From Vicinamibacterales bacterium (GTDB taxonomy: Bacteria; Acidobacteriota; Vicinamibacteria; Vicinamibacterales; UBA823), in contig DASCOS010000009.1 in the NCBI GenBank assembly GCA_036012125.1, positions 1 through 64,000 of the forward strand: DNA of 64,000 bases, given 5' to 3'. The notes under the pieces were generated by a model. That model saw nothing but the letters and a program-made list of their open reading frames with translations, made no database searches and had not been told where the DNA came from. Positions 1 to 8,249 of this stretch are shown piece by piece (position 1 is the first letter of the stretch; the number at the start of each line of letters is the position of its first letter). A program made the position numbers and the translations under genes.

Positions 1-204
1 GGTTCGATGCTCAGCGTCACCCGGCTGGAGGCAGAAGCGATGAGCGCCCGGGTCGAGCTGCACGAGAATCTCCGACGTCCCGTCAGGAAAATGGATCCAG
101 GGCTGGCCCTCGGGGATCACGGTGCCCGGAGGGAGGCAGCCGGTGTCAACACCGAGTTGGTAATGTCCGGCTCCCTCGTGGCCTGGACTGGTATCCAGGA
201 CGGT
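1..204 (-). pseudogene. DUF4399-domain protein fragment, 5' end lost, runs off left edge
   Basis: The minus-strand frame from 204 to the window edge encodes a stretch typical of DUF4399: GAGHYQLGVDTG, then PEGQPWIHFPDGTSE, then LDPGAHRFCLQPGDAEH. The family pattern is GHHHLLID, H-x-HFG, and a Leu-rich segment ending GD-x-x-H. An in-frame TAG lies at 205-207, and there is no start codon or signal peptide in front of the conserved part. The residues upstream of the stop do not look like the family. I read it as a 5'-truncated gene or remnant; a base error creating the stop cannot be excluded. The rest of the domain lies outside the window. The family's function is unknown. Confidence 0.45.
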
Positions 205-250
205 CTAGATAATAACGGCCAGCCGATTCTCGATTCGTTTCGACGTCTGC

Positions 251-961
251 TCAACAAAGCGTGCCGAGTTTGAATCCCCGTTCTCGTAGGGCTGGAACGA
301 AGAGCGCTGTGGCTTCCACAGCATAGCGGCGGTCGGCACGCGGATTCTTGTGATGGCCGTCATGTATCACAATGATGTCACCCGCAGAGGCACGTTGGGC
401 TAACCGGTGAGCGAGTCCTTCAGCCTGGCGTGGCCGATACCAGTTCCAGTCCCATAGTCCCCAGCCCCAGCCGACCAGCACGAAATCGATACTTGCCAGC
501 CCTTCATACATTTGACCGCTTCGCCAGCCGGCGTGCGGCCGAAACACACGGCAGGGCCGCGTACCGGCCAGTGTTTCAATCCGGTCTGCGGCGGCTGCCA
601 CAGTATCGGCTAGCGCCTGTGGCGACTGCCACATGAGTCGGCGGGTGTGTGAATGCACGCCCACGGCATGTCCCTCCGCGAACATCCGCCTGACGACCGG
701 TGCGGTCTGCTCGGTTAGATGCTGGTCGATTAAGAAAAATGTCGCAGGTGCGTTTACGTCCGCGAGGACATCGAGGAGGTCTGGTGTGGCATCGAGATTA
801 GGACCGTCGTCGAACGTCAGATAAACCGTGGGCGGGCCCGCGGTGTGGGGAATGTGCCAGACGGCCTCTCCTGGAGCCACCGAGTCCAGAATAAAAGGAA
901 ACGGCGCCGTGTGAGCCAAGAACACCAACGCCGTCCCGACTGCTGCAAATAGAAACACCAT
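251..961 (-). CDS. Polysaccharide deacetylase (NodB domain), membrane-anchored or exported
   Basis: A 236-residue protein with an N-terminal hydrophobic segment (about residues 1-28) that would export or anchor it. A NodB/CE4 deacetylase domain follows. The metal/catalytic motif TFDDGPN comes first, then HSH (the second metal motif, in GVHSHTRR), then a late IIVIHDGHH motif that supplies the C-terminal histidine. CE4 enzymes remove acetyl groups from N-acetylhexosamine polymers such as peptidoglycan or chitin fragments; the substrate here is unknown. The length is close to a bare NodB domain. It ends 47 bases before the DUF4399 fragment on the same strand, and the region on its 5' side holds a promoter reading the other way into the Sel1 gene. 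Confidence 0.85.
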   Translation of the reverse strand: MVFLFAAVGTALVFLAHTAPFPFILDSVAPGEAVWHIPHTAGPPTVYLTFDDGPNLDATPDLLDVLADVNAPATFFLIDQHLTEQTAPVVRRMFAEGHAVGVHSHTRRLMWQSPQALADTVAAAADRIETLAGTRPCRVFRPHAGWRSGQMYEGLASIDFVLVGWGWGLWDWNWYRPRQAEGLAHRLAQRASAGDIIVIHDGHHKNPRADRRYAVEATALFVPALRERGFKLGTLC

Positions 962-1102
962 CCGCGCTGAATCTCCTCCCGAAGGGAGTGCCGAAACGCC
1001 GTCGTGGCGGCTCGCTCAATCCTGTGGAGGGCGGTTCGTGGGAACCGAACCCCAAGGATGTTGTGCACTCATGATAAACCCCAAAGCTGAGGTCGCGTCG
1101 CC

Positions 1103-1131
1103 TTGAACCCCTTTCCTGCCAGCAGTAGAAT
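1103..1131 (+). promoter_or_regulatory. Sigma70-type promoter of the Sel1-repeat gene
   Basis: TTGAAC (1103-1108), 17 bases, then TAGAAT (1126-1131), with CCAGCAG just before the -10. The same layout recurs at 3151, 28227, 31311, 35929 and 43532. The predicted start of transcription near 1138 leaves a leader of about 36 bases before ATG 1174. Confidence 0.7.
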
Positions 1132-1173
1132 TTTGGTATGTACAAGCTTCGTCGTGGTTGTTGAAAGAACACT

Positions 1174-3141
1174 ATGGTTGGTTCCCGCAAATATCTTGTC
1201 GCTGTGTCAGGCATTATTTTCGTGGTGCTGGTAACAGCTTCCTGTGCACGTCAAGACGAGATTTCCGAAGCCTTACCGGTGCAACACACTTCACCGTTGC
1301 GGCAGGACTCGGAGGCAGCAGAACTCGTTGAGACCGGTCAAGGCACTGCTGACTTACGTGCACTTGCCGAGCAAGGCGATGCCGAAGCACAGCTTAGGCT
1401 TGGGGGGATGTATTTTGCGGGTCAGGCGGTTGCGGAAGATGCGGCCGAGGGGGTCCGGTGGTGGCGCCTTGCGGCCGAGCAAGGGCTTCTGCCGGCGCAG
1501 ACTGGACTTGGCGGCAGGTACTTTAATGGGCGGGGTGTAGAGCGGGATGAGGCCGAGGCGTTCCGGTGGTATCGGATGGCGGCGGAGCAAGGCGATGAAG
1601 AGGTGCTGGCATTTATGCGCCTCAACGCGGAGCAGGGCTCAATGACGGCGCAAGTGAGTCTTGCGGAGATGTATGCCGAAGGTCGAGATGTTATACGAAA
1701 TGAGATGGAAGCCATCCGATGGTGGTGGCAAGCGGTGCCGCAAAGTCCTGTGGAAGTGGTGGTGTTGATCCGACGAGCGGCTGAGAAGGGTTCGGTCGCA
1801 GCGAAGATTGCTCTCGGGCGTATCTATGCTACTGGCCGGGGGGTTTCCCGGGATGAGGCCGAAGCGTTCCGGTGGTATCGGCTGGCGGCGGAACAAGGCT
1901 CGGCTGAGGCACAGGTTACCCTAGGGGACATATATGTGGATGGGCGTGGAGTTACACAGGATACGAATGAAGCGATGCGCTGGTATCGGCGGGCAGCGGA
2001 GCAAGGCTGGACTGAGGCACAGGTCATTCTTGGGAGTATGTATGGCGAAGGTCGAGGAGTAGTACAAGACGAAGAACAAGCGATGCGTTGGTATCGGCGG
2101 GCGGCTGAGCAAGGCTGGTCAGATGCGCAGTTTACTCTCGGCGGTTTGTATTTCGCCGGCCGTGACATTCCTCGGAACGAAATCGAGGCGGTGAAATGGT
2201 ACCACCGGGCAGCCGCACAAGGTCATACGGGGGCGTTGGCGTGGGTCCGCCGGGCTGCCGAGGAAGGCGATGTTCTCGCTGAAGTCACTTTGGGGGATAT
2301 GTATTGGAACGGGCGTGGTGTTGCGACGGACGCGGGCGAGGCCGCACGCTGGTATCGCATGGCCGTGGAACGGGGTGATGTGGAAGCGCTGAGGTGGATG
2401 CGCCTGACGGCGGAAGAAGGTTCACTAGCTGCACAAGCACATCTTGCGGACATGTACACCACGGGCCGTGGTGTGGCACAAGATGAGGCTGAAGCGGCAC
2501 GGTGGTCTCAGCAGGCGGCTGAGCGGAGAGAAGCCGAGACTGAGAAGGTGCCATGGTTTTACCAAACAGCCGAGGAAGGCAATGCCGAAGCACAGCATGT
2601 TTTAGGCGTCCTGTATTCCTCAGGTCGGATTGTTGCCCGTGACGGCGTGGCTGCGGTGGAGTGGTATCGCCACGCGGCGGAACAAGGCCACGTTGTTGCA
2701 CAGTTCACCCTTGGACTCAGGTATGACGCGGGTGAAGGTGTGATCCGGGACGAGGCGGAGGCAGTACGTTGGTACCGGATGGCGGCGGACCAGGGACATG
2801 CCGTGGCGCAACTCGCTCTTGGAGTCATGCACTCTGACGGCCGTGGCGTCACGGCGGATACGACGGAAGCGGCACGGTGGTTTCATCGAGCAGCGGTGCA
2901 AGATGTTGCTCGAACGCAGCACGATTCCAGGGTTGTTTACGCTAACAGTCGTGAGGTTGCGCAGGACGATGTAACCATTTATCTATGGTTTGATCTCGCG
3001 GTCGCACGATCGACTGATGACACACGGGATTCGGTAGTGCAGTCGCGCGAAACCGTAGCACAACGAATGACTCGCAATCAGGTCGCTGAAGCTCGGCGCC
3101 GCGCGCGTGCGTGGGACGTAGTACATCTGCGCGTGCCGTAA
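1174..3141 (+). CDS. Sel1-like repeat lipoprotein
   Basis: A 655-residue protein beginning with a lipoprotein signal (hydrophobic residues 8-22, lipobox VTASC, Cys24). Nearly all of the rest is Sel1-like repeats of about 36 residues, pattern A-x-x-x-LG-x-x-Y-x-x-GRGV-x-x-D-x-x-EA-x-RWYR-x-AAEQG, with more than a dozen copies and some degenerate ones. Sel1 repeats are TPR-like helical hairpins that act as protein-binding scaffolds, so an envelope-anchored adaptor is likely, but the partner is unknown. The Sel1 part ends near residue 600; the last 50 residues are Arg-rich and not obviously repeated. It has a good promoter at 1103-1131 and stands alone. Confidence 0.9.
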   Translation: MVGSRKYLVAVSGIIFVVLVTASCARQDEISEALPVQHTSPLRQDSEAAELVETGQGTADLRALAEQGDAEAQLRLGGMYFAGQAVAEDAAEGVRWWRLAAEQGLLPAQTGLGGRYFNGRGVERDEAEAFRWYRMAAEQGDEEVLAFMRLNAEQGSMTAQVSLAEMYAEGRDVIRNEMEAIRWWWQAVPQSPVEVVVLIRRAAEKGSVAAKIALGRIYATGRGVSRDEAEAFRWYRLAAEQGSAEAQVTLGDIYVDGRGVTQDTNEAMRWYRRAAEQGWTEAQVILGSMYGEGRGVVQDEEQAMRWYRRAAEQGWSDAQFTLGGLYFAGRDIPRNEIEAVKWYHRAAAQGHTGALAWVRRAAEEGDVLAEVTLGDMYWNGRGVATDAGEAARWYRMAVERGDVEALRWMRLTAEEGSLAAQAHLADMYTTGRGVAQDEAEAARWSQQAAERREAETEKVPWFYQTAEEGNAEAQHVLGVLYSSGRIVARDGVAAVEWYRHAAEQGHVVAQFTLGLRYDAGEGVIRDEAEAVRWYRMAADQGHAVAQLALGVMHSDGRGVTADTTEAARWFHRAAVQDVARTQHDSRVVYANSREVAQDDVTIYLWFDLAVARSTDDTRDSVVQSRETVAQRMTRNQVAEARRRARAWDVVHLRVP

Positions 3142-3150
3142 ATCTGCACG

Positions 3151-3179
3151 TTGAACTGCCTTCTTCCCAATAGTAGGAT
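3151..3179 (+). promoter_or_regulatory. Sigma70-type promoter
   Basis: TTGAAC (3151-3156), 17 bases, TAGGAT (3174-3179). It matches the shared promoter form in this window and points at the short ORF starting at 3214. Confidence 0.55.
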
Positions 3180-3213
3180 CGGCTTCTACACTGCGAACTC
3201 TAGGAAGAACTTC

Positions 3214-3390
3214 ATGCCATACCTTGCCCGCATCGTTGTCACCACAACTGTTCTCGCCCTGCTTCCGTTGGCGTTTCCCTTCTCGGCTCCTAGCCGAACC
3301 AATCGGCGCGCCACACGATCCAATGCAGGAGTAAAGCGAGAGGCGCCATTTCAAATAAGAACCCCACAAAGACTGTGGCAAAGTCGTTAA
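3214..3390 (+). CDS. Small exported protein or remnant, unknown
   Basis: A 58-residue ORF beginning with a plausible Sec signal (MPYLARIVVTTTVLALLP, then LAFPFSAPS). It has AGGAAG six bases before its ATG and a promoter match 35 bases further up. After the signal only about 30 basic residues remain, with no recognised motif, so it may be a tiny secreted peptide or the 5' stub of a decayed gene. The following bases up to 3575 hold no further coding signal that I can support. Confidence 0.3.
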   Translation: MPYLARIVVTTTVLALLPLAFPFSAPSRTNRRATRSNAGVKREAPFQIRTPQRLWQSR

Positions 3391-3575
3391 CATCGGGTGT
3401 AGTCGTGGTTCCAGTCGCGCCTTGCTCCGCAGGGGGTGGACTCACCGGCGTAGCGGTGGCTTTGAACTACTTATCGAGAGTCTATTTTCATGACCCGTCT
3501 GACGAGTTGCCACTCGACGTAAAATAAGGCTCACGCGAGATGCCACGATTCTTATATGTAGAGCCAGGGGTGACT

Positions 3576-4550
3576 ATGTTCATGAAGACGAGGCCGACGA
3601 CGATGACACACGAGTGGCTGATCCGATTTTCGTTTGTTTGTCTTGTGGTGGTGGGGACAGCCTGCGGTGGTGGCGAACCGGTGACACCTGCTGACACTGC
3701 GTTAGTTACGGAAACGCCGATCGCGATTCCTTCTTTTCGCATCCTGTTTCAGAGCGACCGGGATGGAGGCTTCGAGGTCTACATGATGGATGCGAACGGT
3801 GCCAACCAGACGAACCTGACCAACAACGCCGTCAACCGTTACAACGACCGACACCCAACTGGTTCACCCGACGGGTCTGCAATTGCTTTTCGTTCTGACC
3901 GGGACGGGAGTCCGGATGTGTGGGTGATGCAGGTTGACGGGATGAATCAGCGGAACTTGACGAATCATCCAGCGACCGATTTGGATGCTGCGTGGTCTCC
4001 TGATGGGTCGCAGATTGTCTTTGACAGCGATCGGGACGGAAACATGGAACTTTACGTTATGAATGCGGATGGGTCTGAGCCGAGGCGGCTGACGATGAAT
4101 GACGCGTTGGACAGTCACCCATACTGGTCGCCCGATGGGAACCGGATCGCTTTCCATTCTGACCGTAGTGGACAGATGGACATTTACGTCGTCGATGCTG
4201 ATGGAGATGGGTCTGACGCGACTCGCCTTACTGACAACCCGGGTAACGACCAGTTTCCCTCCTGGTCGCCCGATGGGACAAAAATTGCTTTCGACTCAGA
4301 CCGTGATGGTTTGAGTAGTGTTTACGTGATGAGTGCGGACGGCACCAATCAGGTTGCCTTGACCGACCCTGGACAGGTGGATGGCGTCCCCTCTTGGTCC
4401 CCTGATGGTTCTCAGCTTGTATTCCGTTCACAACGGGATGGTAACGAAGAGATTTATGTCATGAACGCTGACGGCTCTGGCGAAATCCGGTTGACTGACA
4501 ATGAGGCTGCTGATGGGAATCCCCGGTGGTCACCGAGTATCGCCCGCTAA
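3576..4550 (+). CDS. PD40/TolB-like beta-propeller lipoprotein
   Basis: The start at 3576 is preferred because AGGGG lies a few bases upstream; an in-frame ATG at 3540 lacks this. The 324-residue product has a lipoprotein signal ending VVVGTAC-GGG. About six PD40 (WD40-like) blades follow, each with the repeating pattern WSPDG-x-x-I-x-F-x-SDRDG-x-x-x-x-Y-V-M-x-A-D-G-x-x-x-x-x-LT. This is the same blade type as TolB, but without the TolB N-terminal domain. Such lipoproteins are thought to be protein- or ligand-binding propellers on the periplasmic face. The next gene starts 55 bases downstream on the same strand and could be co-transcribed. Confidence 0.9.
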   Translation: MFMKTRPTTMTHEWLIRFSFVCLVVVGTACGGGEPVTPADTALVTETPIAIPSFRILFQSDRDGGFEVYMMDANGANQTNLTNNAVNRYNDRHPTGSPDGSAIAFRSDRDGSPDVWVMQVDGMNQRNLTNHPATDLDAAWSPDGSQIVFDSDRDGNMELYVMNADGSEPRRLTMNDALDSHPYWSPDGNRIAFHSDRSGQMDIYVVDADGDGSDATRLTDNPGNDQFPSWSPDGTKIAFDSDRDGLSSVYVMSADGTNQVALTDPGQVDGVPSWSPDGSQLVFRSQRDGNEEIYVMNADGSGEIRLTDNEAADGNPRWSPSIAR

Positions 4551-4605
4551 ACGACCAAGACCGGTCTGAAGCACACACTTGCGAAGGAGAGGAGGAGACA
4601 CACCC

Positions 4606-5979
4606 ATGTTGACTTCGGTAGTCGCGATACAACCACGTTCTTTAACTTGTCTCAGCGTACTCACATTCGCTGTTGGTATAGCCCTTTCAACTCCGACAGC
4701 AGTATCGGCCGAGCAATCGACGACCGCCGCCGTTCGTGCTGGGATGCTGATTGATCCCGAGGCGGGCACAGCGACCCCGAACCAGGTCATCTTGGTCGAA
4801 GGTGGTCAGATTACCGCAGTCGGTGACGACATTACCGTGCCAGCTGGCGCGGAGGTGATCGACTTGTCCGACCTGACAGTTCTACCTGGCCTAGTGGATG
4901 CACACAACCACTTAGGACTGACTTACAAGGTTGACCCTGAACGGAACATTTACTACCTCACTTATATCCTCGATTCGACCCCGATCCGCGCCATCCAGGC
5001 GGTGTCAAATGGCATCCAAATGCTTTCGTCCGGTTTTACGATCGTCCGCGATATGGGTAACAACGGCAATTATGTTGATACCGCCTTACGTGTTGCGATC
5101 GAGCAGGGTTGGGTGCCCGGTCCCACAATTATCAACTCGGGCATCATCATTGGGGGCATGGGCGGACAGTTTTGGCCAACGCCTGAGATGGCACGCGAGC
5201 ACAACATCGTCTATCCAGAATATCTTGATGCCGATACGACCGACGAGATGATTAAAGCGGTAAGGCAGAATGTACTTTTCGGGGCCAAGGTGATCAAGAT
5301 TTGTGTTGATTGCAAGCCCTACGCTTACACCGCTGACGAGATGAGGTTGTTTATAGCTGAGGCCGCGAAGGCTGGCATGAAGGTGGAGGGTCACATTCAG
5401 ACAAGGGAAGGTGCCCGTGCCGCCATCGAAGCCGGCTTGTGGTCACTTGCTCATGATGGTCCGCTCGATGATGAGCTTCATAAATTGATGGCTGAAAAAG
5501 GGATTTGGCGTGCAGGTACCGAGACGCCGTTTACACCATACCGTGGCAGTGAGGGCGCTTTCGAGCGCACGGTGGCTGGTTTGCGGAACGCCTACGCGAA
5601 CGGGGTAAATCTAACGTTTTCGACTGATGCCGATTATTACATTCCAGGCATGACCCGCGGCGAGGTGGTGATTAACTTCTTGCTGACCTGGCAAGCGGCT
5701 GACATTCCTGACGCGGAAATTTTGAAAGTCATGACGATCAATGGCTATAAAGTCTCCGAGACCTACGATGAGCGTGGACCGATCGCGCCAGGTCTGGCAG
5801 CCGATATGATCGCGGTGGTTGGGAACCCGTTGGAGGACATTGACACACTACGGGACGTTCGGTTTGTAATGAAGGATGGTTTGGTTTTCAAACGTGACGG
5901 TGTTGTGGTGCCAGAGGTCTTCTTCAACCCCGGACCGGTGAACGGATGGCAGATCGGTTTTGATGAGCGTGTCCGGTAA
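4606..5979 (+). CDS. Exported amidohydrolase family protein (imidazolonepropionase-like)
   Basis: ATG 4606 is preceded by GGAGGAG at a good distance; a TTG at 4579 is in frame but lies upstream of that site. The 457-residue product carries a Sec signal peptide (cleavage near AVSA-EQ, residue 35) and the metal-dependent amidohydrolase fold. An N-terminal beta domain is followed by HxH at His100/His102 (DAHNHLG), a Lys-containing strand (AKVIKICVD), EGHIQ (His), LAHDGP (His) and STDADYY (metal Asp). The C-terminal strand 'GLAADMIAVVGNPLEDI' is typical of the subgroup. Exported members of this subgroup are common in acidobacteria and some are dipeptidases, but the substrate cannot be told from sequence. 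Confidence 0.9.
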   Translation: MLTSVVAIQPRSLTCLSVLTFAVGIALSTPTAVSAEQSTTAAVRAGMLIDPEAGTATPNQVILVEGGQITAVGDDITVPAGAEVIDLSDLTVLPGLVDAHNHLGLTYKVDPERNIYYLTYILDSTPIRAIQAVSNGIQMLSSGFTIVRDMGNNGNYVDTALRVAIEQGWVPGPTIINSGIIIGGMGGQFWPTPEMAREHNIVYPEYLDADTTDEMIKAVRQNVLFGAKVIKICVDCKPYAYTADEMRLFIAEAAKAGMKVEGHIQTREGARAAIEAGLWSLAHDGPLDDELHKLMAEKGIWRAGTETPFTPYRGSEGAFERTVAGLRNAYANGVNLTFSTDADYYIPGMTRGEVVINFLLTWQAADIPDAEILKVMTINGYKVSETYDERGPIAPGLAADMIAVVGNPLEDIDTLRDVRFVMKDGLVFKRDGVVVPEVFFNPGPVNGWQIGFDERVR

Positions 5980-5983
5980 CCTT

Positions 5984-6017
5984 CAGCTGTGTTCAGTCGC
6001 GTGAGGCGACTCAGCTG
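5984..6017. terminator. Hairpin between convergent genes
   Basis: CAGCTG (5984-5989) and AGTCGC (5995-6000) pair with GCGACT (6006-6011) and CAGCTG (6012-6017) around a GTGAG loop, with an asymmetric bulge. It sits between convergent genes. There is no T-run on either strand, so it is at best a non-canonical or bidirectional terminator. Confidence 0.35.
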
Positions 6018-6041
6018 CGTCCTATAGTCTGCTGCCGCTAC

Positions 6042-6812
6042 CTAAGGCGCGGGCCACTCGAAGATGACGTCGTCGCTGTAGGCGTAACCTTCAGAGAAAA
6101 AGATGGCCACGTTAAACCTGTAGCTGGCGCCTTCGAGGAACGGGACGTCTTGGAGTACCCCCGAGGTGGCGTCCCAGTCGAACACCAGTGAGATGGGCTC
6201 GTCAGGGGGGTTCACGAGTGGCCACGCGATCACCTTGTACCACATTCCTTGCGAGGCTTCCGGAGGTGGGATCCAATTGACAACGAGGTCCTGTCCGGAA
6301 CGGGTCCATTCGAGGCCAGTCGGGTAGGAGATTATTCCCGAGCTGTAGGGGAACGACTGTTCGTAGACCAGTTCACTGTCGCGCCAGTAACTGAACGTGT
6401 AATCCCCCGGTTCCGGTAGGTTTCCACTCTTCGGTCCGTAACGAACCCATCGGCGGGTCACTTCGCCGGAGTAGTTGTTGATGTTGAAGTCCTTTTCGAG
6501 TTCTATCTGCTCTCCGGCCGGAGTCGTGACCACCACGGAAGTTAGGTCGGATAGAAAACACTCCATCCCGGTTCCTGAATCTTTGTGGCAGTTGACTTTA
6601 TACTCCCAGCTTTGCACGCTTGGTCCGTGCTGTGACCAGACCTCAGGCCAGATCTGATGGGTGCGGTTGCCGTGTTGACGATCCGGAAGGCTAGGCGCTG
6701 GAGGAGTGTAACTGGAGGGTGCAAAGGTAGAAGAGCCGCCGCCGCTGCCTCCACAAGTCACCCACAGAAAAGCCAGAGCGACCATATACCAGCGTGCGTG
6801 TCTGAGTGCCAT
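6042..6812 (-). CDS. Secreted lipoprotein of unknown function
   Basis: A 256-residue protein with GGAG spaced correctly before ATG 6812. The N-terminus has a hydrophobic stretch followed by WVTC-GGSGGGSS. A Cys followed by Gly/Ser-rich sequence is typical of lipoproteins, although Thr at -1 is not an ideal lipobox. The body is rich in aromatic residues and beta-strand-like, and a fibronectin-III-like stretch can be suspected near residues 165-256 (LEWTRSGQDLVVNWIPPPEA, then a strand ending YRFNVAIF). I recognise no catalytic motif. It is convergent with the amidohydrolase gene. Confidence 0.65.
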   Translation of the reverse strand: MALRHARWYMVALAFLWVTCGGSGGGSSTFAPSSYTPPAPSLPDRQHGNRTHQIWPEVWSQHGPSVQSWEYKVNCHKDSGTGMECFLSDLTSVVVTTPAGEQIELEKDFNINNYSGEVTRRWVRYGPKSGNLPEPGDYTFSYWRDSELVYEQSFPYSSGIISYPTGLEWTRSGQDLVVNWIPPPEASQGMWYKVIAWPLVNPPDEPISLVFDWDATSGVLQDVPFLEGASYRFNVAIFFSEGYAYSDDVIFEWPAP

Positions 6813-6856
6813 ATTACACTCCGCGTCACTAGTTTAGAGTAACCGCTAGTGATTTT

Positions 6857-6877
6857 CTTGTCGGTAAAGACAAGCCC
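6857..6877. repeat. Short dispersed repeat, copy 1
   Basis: CTTGTC-ggtaaa-GACAAG-ccc, a 6-bp hairpin. Related sequence occurs at 26981-27004 and, weaker, at 36905-36928, always in non-coding DNA. Confidence 0.3.
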
Positions 6878-6972
6878 ACACTCGGCTAACCAGCAAGTCT
6901 AACTTCGCCCTCTCAAAACCTTTACATTCCACCAAGATATAACTGGAGTTATTAATGCAGTTGGGAGCACCC

Positions 6973-7217
6973 AGTGAGGATCACGACCCGCGCGCGTTTC
7001 ATAAATTCGATTGGATCACGCTTGGCCACGAATCTTAGAATCAGCGAATAGCCCACGATGAAGAAGATCGCGATGCTGCCAACGACGGTCATTATGTATT
7101 TCAATAAATTAAAAAGAATTTCGAAGCCGAAGCGCGCGGTGCCACTTTCATTACCAAGCCGATAATGGCGATCGTGACCTGGCCGAGGCTTTCAAGAAGA
7201 TTCAGTAGCGGCAGCCA
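6973..7217 (-). pseudogene. Remnant of a dicarboxylate/glutamate:cation symporter (DAACS family)
   Basis: Reading leftward from 7217 gives WLPLLNLLESLGQ then VTIAIIGLVMKVAP, typical of the GltP/DctA family. After a frame change between 7137 and 7131, the other frame continues FGFEILFNLLKYI, then MTVVGSIAIFFIVGYSL, then ILRFVAKRDPIEFMKRARVV. This matches the family order of a transmembrane helix, a loop and the 'R-x-P-x-EF' segment. About seven residues expected between the two parts are missing. The fragment has lost both its 5' two thirds and its 3' end. It begins one base from the stop of the peroxiredoxin gene. Its GC content (52% over 7021-7080) is like the rest of the window, unlike the peroxiredoxin gene. 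Confidence 0.6.
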
Positions 7218-7218
7218 T

Positions 7219-7743
7219 TTATCTTAGATATTCCAACATTTTTTCAGGTGATGATTGACCATATGGATCATCATCATTGCTCTCATCATTTTTTCCAGGT
7301 TCAATAAACATTTTAGTTACTTCGCCGTTATCTACGACTGCAGAATACCTCCACGATCTCATACCAAATCCTTGCCCGGGTTTGTTTACAAGCATGCCCA
7401 TGCCTTCCGTGAATTTGCCTTCACCGTCAGCAATAGGTTTTACCTTGGTTATATTTTGATCTCTAAACCATGCATTCATTACAAATGAATCATTTACAGA
7501 TATGCAATAAACTTCGTCAATGCCCTGTGCTTTGAATACGTCATATCTTTCTTCATAACCAGGGACTTGCTGCGACGAACAGGTTGGTGTGTACGCTCCA
7601 GGCAATGAAAATATGACTACTTTCTTGCCCTCAAATAAATCGTCAGTAGAAACATCTTTCCAGTCACCACCAATCGCACAACCTCCACCTAATGATTCGT
7701 TGTCACCTACTCTGGTTCTAAATATTACTTTTGGTATTTTCAT
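7219..7743 (-). CDS. Peroxiredoxin (Prx5/AhpC-TSA type)
   Basis: A 174-residue Prx5-like peroxiredoxin with the peroxidatic motif PGAYTPTCSSQQVPGY (Cys55), preceded by a strand-loop typical of the fold. Other cysteines are Cys22 and Cys80, so a resolving partner is not obvious. It reduces hydroperoxides using thiol or glutathione/glutaredoxin donors. ATG 7743 is chosen over an upstream in-frame start because it overlaps the stop of the preceding gene as ATGA, which suggests coupled translation. Base use is strikingly different from both neighbours: I counted 30% GC at 7261-7320 and 28% at 7441-7500, against about 52% on either side. Together with the symporter remnant at its 3' end, this points to recent acquisition. 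Confidence 0.9.
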   Translation of the reverse strand: MKIPKVIFRTRVGDNESLGGGCAIGGDWKDVSTDDLFEGKKVVIFSLPGAYTPTCSSQQVPGYEERYDVFKAQGIDEVYCISVNDSFVMNAWFRDQNITKVKPIADGEGKFTEGMGMLVNKPGQGFGMRSWRYSAVVDNGEVTKMFIEPGKNDESNDDDPYGQSSPEKMLEYLR

Positions 7744-8147
7744 ATCTCTGTGAGCTCCTCTACCTGTTCCAAGTGGAATTTCCACCCCTCAGACTCTTGA
7801 AGCGTCGTTCCGACGAACGTCCCGAACGCTTCCCTGTCGTCTAGAGGCAGGGTTTCGAACACACGCTCCGTGATTGCCTGTAGGAATTCTTCTCGCAACC
7901 GACCAATCTCACTAAGCGGTAGCTGGCCTGAAAAGACCGCGTCAACACACACGGTAGCAAACGCCAGAACAACACTCTGAATGTACTCAGCACCCACTTG
8001 TGTGGGGTCTTCCTTAGGGACACCAGAGCAAGTAGCGCAACCCAGAGTCTCTTTCAGCGTCTCTTCGGCTTCGTACACCGCAACTTCGACAAGGGATCGA
8101 CGCTCTACAGGGAAACCCTTCGGATACGGGATTCGTCTGCCCTTCAT
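7740..8147 (-). CDS. Conserved-looking hypothetical protein
   Basis: A 135-residue acidic, mostly helical protein with one CxxC pair (GCATCSG, about residues 36-41). It has no signal peptide or membrane segment, and I do not recognise a family. Codon use and GC (52% over 7861-7920) match the genome. Its stop overlaps the start of the peroxiredoxin gene as ATGA, so the two would be translated together. The ribosome binding site before ATG 8147 is weak. A thiol or metal role next to a peroxiredoxin is possible but only a guess. Confidence 0.6.
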   Translation of the reverse strand: MKGRRIPYPKGFPVERRSLVEVAVYEAEETLKETLGCATCSGVPKEDPTQVGAEYIQSVVLAFATVCVDAVFSGQLPLSEIGRLREEFLQAITERVFETLPLDDREAFGTFVGTTLQESEGWKFHLEQVEELTEI

Positions 8148-8249
8148 CGGCCTATTTTATGCCAACCCGAACGTTCAGGCCCCATGGAAGGCTCGACCTA
8201 TGAAGGATCGGCTCTAAGCATCTAGGAGAGAGTGGTTTATGGGAAATGT

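Noticed and set aside
7250-7285. Dyad-like GATGATTGACC...ATCATC resembling the regulon motif
   Set aside because: It lies inside the AT-rich peroxiredoxin coding sequence (Asp-rich codons), with the wrong spacing.
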